Shown piece by piece: positions 12,201 to 21,724 of a stretch of DNA of 64,000 nt. The stretch spans positions 372,001-436,000 of the forward strand of contig BDSL01000060.1 in the NCBI GenBank assembly GCA_003116995.1, written 5' to 3'. This DNA is from Yamagishiella unicocca (taxonomy: Eukaryota > Chlorophyta > Chlorophyceae > Chlamydomonadales > Volvocaceae). A program made the position numbers and the translations under genes. Below the pieces are notes generated by a model. That model worked only from the letters and a program-made list of their open reading frames with translations, was not told the origin of the DNA and ran no database searches. Each line of letters begins with the position of its first letter. Position 1 is the first letter of the stretch.

Positions 12201-15200
12201 TTCCGCCGCGCATAAGGCCCCTCTCCCCCCCCCATCCCACGCACAAAATACCCTTTTTTCTTTCGCGCCCCCCCTCCCCGCTCAAAACGTCTGCTCCTAA
12301 ACGAGGTTTTCCTCGCACCCACGGGTCTTCCTCGAACCCCCCCCCGCTTCACCTGCGCAGCGCTTTCCCGCTCCTCCCCCTCCGCCTGCCCTCCCGCCGC
12401 CCAGCCCGCCAGCAGCAGCGGTCGCACACACAGCGCCAGTGTGGCAGTGGCCGCAACCAGCTGGTGCGTGGCGGTGGCGGTGGCGAGTGCCGTACGGAAG
12501 CGCTCCAGAACCAGCGGCAGCACCCGCGCAGGGGCGATCAGCGCCAGCTGGGACAGGGCCTTTATGGACACGTTGGCCAGGCCTGCAGGCGGGGGGGGGG
12601 GGTTACAATAAAAGAACCGGTGACGCGACTGGGGAAATGTAGTGGGTGCATAGCCTTCGGACGCCGGGTCGCGCGCGCATGCTACTGGACTAGGGTGGCC
12701 GGCCACACAAACGGATGCGACGGCGGTGGATGCGGTGAAGAAGAAGAAGAAGAAGTGGGCGACATTACGGAGCGCACAGCAGTGCCGGCGGGGGGGAAGA
12801 GAAGGGTCTCGCTTCATGACAGTAACGCAGTGGCAGTGCGCGTTTCGATACAGGAGTGACCAGAAGCAACGTAGCCGCTGCAGCAACGTGGGTCGTGGAA
12901 GGCGTGTTGCTGCGTTTCAGGACCCGCCTCGAGAACCGCCGCTAAGAAAAAGCCCTATGCCTACCCATAACTGTTTCCATACCCATACCCGTACCCGTAC
13001 CCCCTCACCCCGCCTCACCACGTCCTGTCCTGTCCACGACTAACTCGCTGCCCCGCCTCCCACGCTTCTTACACAACCCATCACCCCCCGCCCCGTCCCC
13101 GCCCCTGCTGCGGGCCCCCTGCACCCCCTCCCAGTCGTGCCTATGCCCATGTCGTGTAACCGGCCTTTATGCCCTCTCCCCCCCCCGGGCCGGCCTCACT
13201 CGAGTCCTTGGAGAACTGCCCTCTGCCCGCCAGCGTCACGCAGCAGCCCGCCAGCCGCTGGAGCTCAGGCTCGTGCAGCTCCGAAACCCACGGCCGCGCC
13301 GCCGCTGACCCCGCCTGCTGGCCCGCTCTGCCGGCATCGCCGCCAGCGTCGTGCTCTTCGTACGCTTCGTACTCGTCGTACTCGCCGCCTTCAGCCCCCG
13401 GCGCCGGCGGCTGCTGCCTCTCCAGCTGCTTGACCGCCACCTTGATCAGGTGCTTGAGCCACGTGGCCAGCTCCCGGCACCACTTGCCTGCAGGGAGGGC
13501 GCACCCAGTGGGCCAGAATGAGAGAATTCAGCGCAGCGCAGCCCACAGCCCAGCAGCCGACAGCAGCCCACAGCAGCCCACAGCACAGCACAGCACAGCA
13601 CAGCACAGCACAGCACAGCACAGCACAGCACAGCACAGCACAGCAGTCCTCGGACCAGGTCACACTCAGCCCAACAAACACTCAGCCCAACACGGCGTAG
13701 AAAAGGAAAACAAGGAGCGAAATGAGATCCGAGGCGGAGGGACGCAGCCCCCTGGCCCGGCCCGTACCCGTGTTTGAGGGGTGGTAGTACTGCTCCAGCA
13801 GCGCGGTAAGGTGCTCCATGTGGGCGGCGGTGGCGGCGGCGGTGGCGGAGGAGGCGGGGCCCCGCTGCGGGCAGGAGGTGCAGCGGAGCAGGTAGACCAG
13901 CAGGCGCGCGGAGTGGTAGGCGCCGTAGCCCATCTGGGGGCGGAGGGCGGAGGGGGGAGAAGGGGGCGGAGGGGGGCGGAGGGGGAGAAGGGGGAGGAGG
14001 GGGCGGAGGGGGCGGAGGGGGAGAAGGGGGGCGGAGGGGGGCGGAGGGGGGAGAAGGGGGCGGAGGGGGGAGGAGGGGGGCGGAGGGGGGAGAAGGGGGG
14101 CGGAGGGGGGAGAAGGGGGGAGAAGGGGGCGGAGGGAGGAGGAGGGGGGAGAAGGGGGGCGGAGGGGGAGGGGGAGGGGGGAGGAGGGGGGAGGAGGGGG
14201 GAGAAGGGGGCGGAGGGGGCGGAGGGGGGAGAAGGGGGGCGGAGGGGGGCGGAGGGGGGAGAAGGGGGGCGGAGGGGGCGGAGGGGGGAGAAGGGGGCGG
14301 AGGGGGGGAGGGGGAGAAGGGGGCGGAGGGGGCGGAGGGGGAGAAGGGGGCGGAGGGGGGAGAAGGGGGCGGAGGGGGGAGGAGGGGGGAGAAGGGGGGC
14401 GGAGGGGGCGGAGGGGGAGAAGGGGGGAGGAGGGGGAGGAGGGGGAGGAGGGGGGAGGAGGGGGAGAAGGGGGGCGGAGGGGGCGGAGGGGGGAGAAGGG
14501 GGGAGGAGGGGGAGGAGGGGGGAGGAGGGGGAGGAGGGGGGAGAAGGGGGAAGCGAACTCGGCGAGGCGGTGGGTGGTATAAGGGAGAGTCCGAATGGAG
14601 GCGAGGCACATGTTTTGTGGTTGCGGCGGTGCGTCCTCGGCGGCCTCCGCTTTACCCCCTCTCCCCTTCCTGCCTTTCACCGACGGCCCCCACTCGGCAC
14701 AGCCACCGTACCCAACCCAACAACCCTGTTCGCAGTTCCGTACCACGTGCAACCGACGCCGTACACCGGCCCCCCTCTTCCCCCCCCCCTATGCACCAGC
14801 CACACTTCCCGTGTCAAGTAACCGGTTCTCTTCTGTAACCACCCTCCCCCACCCACCTGGTCCCCGAACAGCACGGCTGCCCTCCCTGGAGTGCTCCGGG
14901 CCACCAGCTCCGACGCGCCGCGCGACGAGCCGATGGGCACGTCGAAGAGCGTCGTGAAGGAGGCGAAGATGGCGGGCAGGTGGGGCTGCCAGGAGATGAT
15001 GCCTGGGGGGCCGTCGGTTGGAGGTTGCGAGGTTGGAGGTTGCGAGGTTGGAGGTTGCGAGGTTGGAGGTTGCGAGGTTGGAGGTTGCGAGGTTGGAGGT
15101 TGCGAGGTTGGAGGTTGCGAGGTCCGGAGGGATAGCGAGAAGACCCCGGTGACACAACATAGGAAACAGAGGTTCGAGGGGGTACGTGATGGAGTAGTGG

Positions 15201-18141
15201 GCTGACAGCCACAGGGGCAAGGAGGGCTGCTCGCGGCGGTGCTGGTGGTAGTGTTGGTGGGCTGCGGCGGCGGCTGCGGCGGCTGCGGCGGGGGCAGCAT
15301 TGTAGTCATCTTGGCGAATGCCCCTGGAGCCTAGCTACCGTGTGACGTCATAACCTCCCTTCCCGCCGTGACCCAGATTCGGGCCGGCAAACAAACGGCC
15401 GACAAACCAAGGCGGTGCGGGGGGTAGTGTGCTAGTCTGGTTGCATCCCTCCGCCCCCAGCACCCTCTCGTGCCATGCCAAGCCGAGCCAGTACCCCAAG
15501 GAAACCCACACCGACGCCCCACCCCACCCCACCCCGCCACTGCCACCCACCCCGCCAGTCGTGCTTGGCCGCCCGCGACAGCAGCCCCAGCCACAAGCTG
15601 TCCCAGGAGGGGCTGTTGGCTGCTCGGTCCCAGGCTCCCAGCCACTCCAGCAGCCAGCCGTTGACGGAGACCCAATCACACCTGCGGTTGGTGGGCGGTT
15701 GGGACAATTGAAGCGGTTGGGACAGTTGAAGCGGCGGGGCTCGGGGGCAATGGGGCAGGGCAGCAGGGAGGGTTGCGCCCTACAAGGGGGCTGGAGGGTT
15801 GAGCGAACTGAGATGGGGAGGTGGGGGGGAGGAGAGGGGAGGGGAGGGGAGGGAAGATCCTGCGCTGCTACCTTTCCTGCCGCCCTCGTCCTCATCCGAA
15901 CCACATTTCCTTCTCCCTTCCTGTCCCTTACCGGAGCCTCCAACACCCAGGAGGCTCCGGTAATGGACCCAGCCGCCCCGCCCCCGCAGCCGCCCCCGCA
16001 ACCGGCCCTGCCACCTGCAGATGTTGCTGGTGGGCGCGAAGAGCTGCAAGTAGCCCAGGGCCTCGTAACCCTCGCTGGGCCGCAGACCCACAGCCAGCAC
16101 CGCCGGCCGGAGCTCCGCCCACACCTCCCCCAGCGCCGCCGGCTCGAAGTACCGTCGGGCCTTGGCCACCAGCTTGACAAGTGACGTACCACGGGCCGCG
16201 ATAAGGCCCACGCCTGCGGCCGCGGCACACGTATGTGGGTGGGTGGGTGGGTCGGCGGTGGGGGGGGATTATAAGAGAATCCGCGAGGGAGGGGGAGCCC
16301 GAACCTGCCGGGTTAGGAGACTTACGTAATGGATCGGTGTGGTGGCCTGAAAGGAGAACGGCTGGCGTGGAGCCAGGTTAGAAGTCTTAAGAGTGGGCAA
16401 ACACGTGTGTGTGTGTGTGTGTTGGGGGGGGGGTAATAATAACCACCCCGTAAAAGCGGGGGTGGTGGTTGTAACTGGGGGCAGATGTGCCGTAGTACTG
16501 GGCACGCCAAGGATGAGGGACCCGTGGCCTCTACACAAAGCCCCAAGCTCCGGAACCCTGCCAACAGTGGAACAAGCCCGGGCACAACCCTCCCTCAGAC
16601 CCAGGGCCCTATGACCTGGCCCACCCCCAACGGTCCTTTACCTGCCCTCCCCCCCAACCTTATCCTACGTATCTTCAACCCAGTTCTCCGGCATGTATCT
16701 CAAAACGTCTGTCCTAAACGGATTTTTCTCGCATCCACCGACCTTCCTCGACCCCCCCTTTAACCCCTGCCCCCCCAGTCGGTCCTATGCTAGCCGCGGC
16801 CCCCCCTCTCAGACCCGGTTCATGGGTTTCCCCCTCTTAACCCGCCCCCGTCCCCGTCCCCAGCCCCACTCACCCTCCAGCTTGGGCTGCGGTAGGCCGT
16901 GTAGGCGCTGTAGCACCGAAAACACCGGGCGCCAGGGGAGCACCAGCCGGGCCTTACGCAGGGCGCGCTTGTTGGCTCGGAGGAGCTTGGTGAGGCAGTC
17001 GGCTAGCCGGACCTGCGGGCGGGTGGGAGCAGAGGGGGGGGCAGAGAGGGGGGTTTAAAGAGAATCCGCGAATCCACGGCAGAGAGGGGGGGAGGAAGGG
17101 GGGAAGGGGAGGTGAGTAGGTCGGTGGGTATGGTGGGGGGCGTGGAACTCGGTAGGGACTAGGGAGGGTGGCTGTGGGTACAGGGGCTCAGCATGGGGGT
17201 TACAGAAAAGAAACGGGTTACTCAGCATGGGGGGGGGGGTGACGTGCGGGCGGTTGGCATCCATCACGGCCAGTGCCACGACCTCCAGCGCTCCCATCAG
17301 CTCCATCACCAGTCAGATGAACGACCGCCACCACCACACCCACCACCACCACCAGCACCCACCGCCACACCCACCACCACCACCACCATCATCGTATCAT
17401 CGGCACAATGCCATAAGCACGGCCGCTGCCGCCGGCGGGCTCGCCAAACTTCCCCCTTCATATTTAACCTGCAGCCAGCCAGCCAGCCAGCCAGCCAACC
17501 AGCCGGTCCTGCCCCACCTGCGCCTCCAGGTCCCTCCACGCCTCCGCCACTCCCCGCCACAGCGCCTCCGCCAGCGCCACCACGTCACCCGCATCGTAGT
17601 CCTGGCCGAAGGTGGTAAAGCTGCGGGGGCGGCAGAGCACCGTGCAGGGAGGGAGGGAGGGAGCGGGGGAGGGGCCAGTGAGAGGAAGGGTTCGGTTCGG
17701 TGGTAGGTGGCTGAGGGCGGAGATGTCGGGGCCCAATTGAGCCCGAGTAGGCGACATTAGACCGCCCCAGGCAGGGGGCGCTTTCAGGGCCGCCATCACT
17801 CGCATGAACGGCGAAAATGGCGGGAATAGCGAGCAAGCATGATGAGGTATGGGCCCGGGGCCGGAGCTGCGGGGCAGGGCGATGCTTGCGAGAGCGGAAG
17901 CTGTCGTGGTCGCCCGTGGGACCTTCCGACCGAACCGCACAAGACCGGCCGCTTACGTGTTGATGTGAGATAGCCACTTCACGAGCCGGTGCCAGCGGTT
18001 TGGGTCGGCCTCGTCGCGCAGGGCGCCCTCCACCTCTGCGCGCACGCATTTGGAAAGCGCTGCAAAGCGGCGCGGCTCCTCATTGATGACGCCTTGTGCA
18101 ATTTCCGGGGGAAGCCATGTTTGCCAGATGCGTGGAGCCAT
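298..18141 (-). CDS. Proteasome activator PA200 / Blm10 (PSME4-like), about 28 exons
   Basis: PA200/Blm10 is a HEAT-repeat solenoid that caps the 20S proteasome in nucleus and cytosol. The family is recognised along the whole gene: LPWRPVF near 16,900; LPLVLERF near 12,500; ALPGLDANDE near 12,000; AATLSGLL near 740; and a C-terminal block with NPYDVPTWLP and EFRRTH (298-600). Exons with both splice sites visible: 17957-18141, 17518-17620, 17244-17300, 16874-17012, 16015-16213, 15551-15681, 8830-8986. Further exons, approximate: 15190-15260, 14860-15003, 13775-13935, 13195-13488, 12352-12583, 11520-12010, 10740-10992, 9955-10265, 9586-9722, 8180-8360, 7391-7560, pieces of 6843-7200, 5630-6465, 4900-5160, 4390-4580 (weak), 3960-4190, 3480-3760, 2900-3300, 2590-2745, 1540-2270, 298-1121. 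Phases join correctly across the first six exons. I estimate 2,200-2,500 residues against about 1,840 in human; the excess is Ala, Gly and Asn-Gly runs. The start is the ATG at 18141. The protein ends SYFV, a variant of the HbYX docking tail. Confidence 0.93.
1334..1545. repeat. 16-bp intronic minisatellite beside a splice donor
   Basis: About eleven copies of a C-rich unit close to CCCCCTTCTCCCCACC fill 1366-1530, in the last intron of the PA200 gene. On the gene strand the array starts directly after the donor GTGAGC at 1534-1539. At 1334-1367 it is followed by a copy of intron-border motif III, which contains GGATTCGCGGATTC. Confidence 0.85.
4383..4850. repeat. Intron-border motif copies in a PA200 intron cluster
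   Basis: Two copies of motif III (GTGGATTCGCGGATT at about 4390-4405, and a related copy at 4812-4844) and a copy of motif II (TTTTCTCGCATCCACGGGTC at 4566-4585) lie here. Only weak coding potential is seen between them, so the placement of an exon at 4390-4580 is doubtful. The same motifs occur in other introns of this gene and in the MYND gene at the right end. Confidence 0.6.
5165..5400. repeat. GGTGTGAGGG-type minisatellite in PA200 intron
   Basis: Degenerate 9-11-bp units of the form GGTGTGAGGG run through 5190-5360, directly downstream (gene sense: upstream) of the exon at about 4900-5160. A short motif I-like stretch (ACCCGGCTAAACGACAT) follows at about 5371-5387. Confidence 0.7.
6985..7130. 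repeat. Purine-rich GGGAGGGA/GATGAGGGA minisatellite
   Basis: A run of GGGAGGGAGGGAGATGAGGG-like units lies between two short exon pieces of the PA200 gene. On the gene strand it is a C/T-rich tract, so it may serve as polypyrimidine sequence before an acceptor. The exon borders around it are not certain. Confidence 0.75.
9157..9607. repeat. 28-bp minisatellite carrying a splice donor in every unit
   Basis: Sixteen copies of a 28-bp unit with two alternating variants (GGCGG or GGAGG) lie at the 3' edge of the PA200 exon at 9586-9722. On the gene strand each unit contains TACCAGCCGCCCAGGTGAGG, that is CAG followed by a GTGAGG donor. The exon itself ends inside the first unit. The donor recurs every 28 bp from 9585 down to 9165. 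The plus strand is open in all frames here only because 28 is not divisible by 3 and the unit lacks stops; I do not read that as coding. Confidence 0.93.
10535..10670. repeat. GGGAGGGGC minisatellite in PA200 intron
   Basis: About a dozen 9-10-bp units of the form GGGAGGGGC, with interruptions, sit between the exons at 9955-10265 and 10740-10992 of the PA200 gene. On the gene strand this is C-rich. Confidence 0.75.
13572..13645. repeat. (CACAG)n simple repeat in PA200 intron
   Basis: Near-perfect tandem CACAG/CAGCA units run for about 70 bp between two PA200 exons (about 13195-13488 and 13775-13935). Confidence 0.9.
13935..14560. repeat. 600-bp G-rich minisatellite in PA200 intron
   Basis: Tandem units built from GGAGGGGGCGGA and GGAGGGGGGAGAAGG fill about 620 bp, with almost no pyrimidines on the plus strand. 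They separate the exons at about 13775-13935 and 14860-15003. On the gene strand it is a long polypyrimidine tract. Such purine/pyrimidine asymmetry is prone to triplex or G-quadruplex formation, which is inference here. Confidence 0.9.
15003..15125. repeat. 15-bp minisatellite GTTGGAGGTTGCGAG, about 7 copies
   Basis: Seven near-identical 15-bp units lie immediately upstream (gene sense) of the PA200 exon at about 14860-15003. On the gene strand the unit is CTCGCAACCTCCAAC, which would place pyrimidine-rich sequence next to the acceptor. Confidence 0.9.
16679..16765. repeat. Intron-border motif II, long copy in PA200 intron
   Basis: About 80 bp here (CTCAAAACGTCTGTCCTAAA, then a TTTTTCTCGCATCCAC block and a C run) is almost the same as 60437-60515 in the MYND gene. 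It lies on the donor side of the intron between exons 16874-17012 and 16015-16213. Other copies are at 12284-12345 and 60338-60360, with a shorter one near 4566. Confidence 0.8.
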
Positions 18142-21100
18142 GATATCCGTGGCGAGTTTGGTTACGTACGCTAACGAGGAATGTGCACCGGCATGGATCT
18201 ATTTTATCCTTGTGCACAATATCGATATTTGTCTGAGAGAGGTATGAAAGCTGACAATTTTCCCTGATATTTAACAACGGGGACTTCAAGTAAAGACTGT
18301 GTGCCGGGGAGCCGAACCTTCAGGGATGAGGAGAAGGAGGGGGTTGGCTTCACGTAAAGCGCAACAGGTGGAACTTGTCAAGGTAATCCAAAAGCATGCC
18401 TAATGCGTTACTTGCTGGGAATCTGCTTCTTGGCAGATTGCTATCGGAGTTTCAAACATCAACTAACTCGGCACTGCACGCCACCGGCCACCCATTCGGG
18501 GCACCGACATCTCGCTCCTTTTTACAATGATATTAGGTAATGACATTGCATTTGTGGACGAATGACCCTCGAAAATCGCAGAACAGAATGCGAGTCCATA
18601 CATCGATGCGACCCGTGGGACTGCGCTGTAAGCCGCGCCCTACGACAGCACATAACCTATACTGAACCTTCAATGTCACTTTCATCAGGTCATAGATATC
18701 ATCAGCCATCTATGAGAGTGGCGTATTGACCCCATGGTGCACTCAGGCTTTGATCAAAGCGCGCACTACGTGGCACTATGTCCAGGAAATGCAGGTAAAT
18801 TTCACGTGATAATGCAGGCTGAAGAGGGTGATTGACCGAAGCTGATGGTGTTCAATGAGCAGGCTGTAGCTTATTAGGGCGGCCTAGCAATCCTAACACG
18901 GCCTACGACGCGTCTTCGGGTCAATACAATACGGAGCATGCCGATAACACATGTGCTGTTTGCTACTGTTATGTTTATAATTTAATGGGTGCCGAGGTCG
19001 CGCAGTGCGCGGATCCTCAGCCTAACAAAAATTTAGCCCTGCCGGACACCCGAAGGGCCGACCACGGAAGGCCCTCGCTAAGTGCAAGGCGAAGTCCGAC
19101 CGTGTAACCGAGGCCATGGGGACCACCTCGAGAAACGGGCCAGGTAAGTATGCTTACATACGGCAAGGTGCCGGGGACAGTCCCTTTTCGACATGAGCAG
19201 CTGCGTTAGCGCCGCAATGGTGGGCGGACACTTAGAAGCGACCTCGTGTTTCCAGGACGCACGCAAACCACCATAATGTACAGCGAATGTACTTAGCCGC
19301 AAAGCAGAAACGGGAACTACAAGCAGCGTCTGGGCAATCCAAGCAATTGGGTACCATTTGCAAGTGCTTGGGATTACAAACTTGTATGCACGTTATATGG
19401 CATGCTCGGGAAGGCCCGGCACGCCACGGCGCGACGCACGCATGCATGCGTAGTGGGCGGAAAGGACCCGGAGGGACCAGGGACCAGCCGGCCCTGTTAA
19501 GGAGAGCTTGACAATTTCGCTCACCTTTTGGCAGGTCAGTGATGCTGCCCCTGAGAACAGGTGGTCGATCGACCCGTCCACCCTGCATGAGCGAATGTTA
19601 GATGCTGGCGCCATTTCCGCCCTGCGGACAGTAGCCAGCCGCTACTTGGCCCCGGACCGGCATCATGATGGAGTTATGAATGGTACCATCCCAATGGCGC
19701 ATGCAGATGGAGGGCCCAGGAGCAACAGGGCGCAAGCCGGCTAGCTTCAAGCAACACATCACGATTCTGGAGCCCACAGTTAACGGCCGCTGCGATTTCA
19801 CGGCAGTCCAACATTGCATCAAGAGCAAGGTTCGGTAACGGTGATAACCCCGCAGTGATCCCGTACGCGTCCAGCAACCAAGGTACGGATACAGGGCCAG
19901 CATGTGAAAGCCGTAGATTAAGCCCGGCCTCACAAGCACGTCCAGCCCGACAAGCCATAATTATGATGATGAATTCTCTCACACTGGGCACCCAAACATA
20001 TCTGCGTCGCTCTACCGGCATCCACGACAGGCAGCTTGCCGCAGCCAGATGGCCAGCAGGCAGTCTCACCCTGTCCAACATGGTCCAACCAGCACCGCCA
20101 CGAACCTACGCTAAACGAACTAAGGTGAGAGGCGATACGTTCTGTCATCGTACTACTCAGAAACAGATTATGTATGTATGTAATTGAATATTAGCCGCTG
20201 GCATGCGCGAGCTGCAGTGGTGATGGAAGGCCATGGCCATACGGCTGCAGCGGCTAGAAAGGTATCAGCAAAGAGCGGTGTCGCCGCGCCAGCGACCTCC
20301 TCCTCCTCCTCCTCCTCCTCCTCCTCCTCCTGATCTCCTCCTCCTCCTCTTCATCATCGTCAGTATTGGGTGCTGCTGCTGCTGAAATCGCCTCTGCTGG
20401 ATCAGCAGCCTCAGTCGCCCGGGGCAACTCCGCACGGCACGTGTTGCGCCTGCTGCGCCTGCTGCGCGAGGCCCTGCCACTTCTGCTCAATAATAGGCCA
20501 TCAGCCTGTGGCGCTACGGCGCGAATTACTTGGATCGATGAACGCGAAGATAAGTAAGCGGCTGACGTTCGCATTCGGAAGCGGCGCGATGTGCTTCGGA
20601 ACGAAATGATAATAATGCCAAGGATCGGGATCATGGAGCCTTCATCACGTCTCGCTATCTTCCATCTTGTTCAGCAGGTGGTGGGCTGTTGCACCGTTAG
20701 CTGTTTTCATCTGTCACTGCAGTATGTTTGCTGCCCTGGGCTTCTGCCCGTGGAAGCTGCCCGCGGGGAGCCGAGCAGGGCCTAGCGATCACTAGCTGGG
20801 CGCAGCCACCGTCTTTTGCTCCGTACTAAGCCCCGCCGGGTCGGGCAGGGGCACGGGCAGGGGCACGGCCAGTTGCACATGTGGGCACATGCCGCCATCG
20901 CTCGCACCGGGGCACCAGCAGGTGCCCGCTGATGGTTGAGAAGCCACTCGCCTTGCAGCGGATCTGAGACTGAGCGCAATTCGTCGATGGATGGCTCGGG
21001 AATGCGGTCTGCTGCTGTTGGTTCGGCTTCTTCCACTTCTTCCGAGCGTGTCCCGAGCATTGTGGCCTGAACAGGCGTACGTCCTGGCGTCCCTGATGGG

Positions 21101-21497
21101 CGCCAAGGGAGCATGACGCTTCGCTGGAATGTATAAGTCTGAAGGGACGCTTTAAATGTACTCGCCGAGGAAAATATGTGAAGGCAGCTCCTTCCAAAGC
21201 GCGCGGAATCGCGTTACCGTGGGCATTCCGCGTATCTTCTGAATTATTTCCTGGAATGATATTAATGGAGGGCAGCCCGGGATTTTAACTCGTGAATTGT
21301 TCGTTCCCGCTCGGCCATCGCCAACTGACCAGCTGCGCCTGACTTAGGATTGCAAAAGCGAACGACCGAGAGCACTTAGTAACAGGCGCCTTGCTTGCCC
21401 GGGATGAATATATTAACCAGAATTTGGTTATGGTTTATGGTGCTAGCTTCCTGAGCCTGCCGACTGGAAAGGGGCGGGCGGCGGGTCTGACGGCAGG
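18142..21497. other. Intergenic stretch, no convincing gene
   Basis: The base composition drops to a more even GC level after the PA200 start. Only short ORFs are present and none shows a recognisable domain or consistent exon structure. The part just above 18141 should hold the PA200 promoter, but I see no defined element. A (CTC)n microsatellite lies at 20297-20352; it gives Glu/Arg-rich reading frames that I do not trust. A 110-residue minus-strand frame at 20782-21114 with an acidic stretch (SEEVEEAEP) might be an exon fragment, but nothing supports it. Confidence 0.5.
20297..20352. repeat. (CTC)n microsatellite
   Basis: About 17 CTC triplets, interrupted once by TGATCT, followed by CTTCATCATCGTC. 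It lies in non-coding DNA. Confidence 0.9.
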
Positions 21498-21679
21498 TGC
21501 AACGTACATGTCCACTTTTGGTGGCGTCTAAAGACACCGGTTCGCGGGCAAGCCCCAAACCTTAAGGGACATCCGCTGTACGGATGACATCATCGCGGGC
21601 ATAAGCGTAACAGGCCGTTGCCTGCCTTAACCCCATAAGCATCCATAGTCATGTATGTAACGGGCCCTTGCACGTTACA
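21498..21679 (-). repeat. 3' LTR of the Ty3/gypsy element
   Basis: A 182-bp LTR beginning TGCAACG and ending CGTTACA on the plus strand, matching 28143-28324 with no difference that I can find. Its ends form an imperfect inverted repeat. It is preceded by the target duplication GCAGG. Confidence 0.97.
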
Positions 21680-21692
21680 TCATCCCCCTCCT
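21680..21692 (-). other. Polypurine tract of the Ty3/gypsy element
   Basis: On the minus strand AGGAGGGGGATGA directly abuts the 3' LTR, the expected position for plus-strand priming during reverse transcription. Confidence 0.85.
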
Positions 21693-21724
21693 AAATGGCT
21701 GGTCGTCCCGACAGCCAACCAACC

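Noticed and set aside
13446..14821. Several 350-380-codon proline-rich and Gly/Glu-rich ORFs on both strands
   Set aside because: They are translations of the G-rich intronic minisatellite and change meaning with every unit.
20254..20634. A 126-codon Arg/Glu-rich minus-strand gene
   Set aside because: The charged runs come from the (CTC)n microsatellite and there is no supporting domain.
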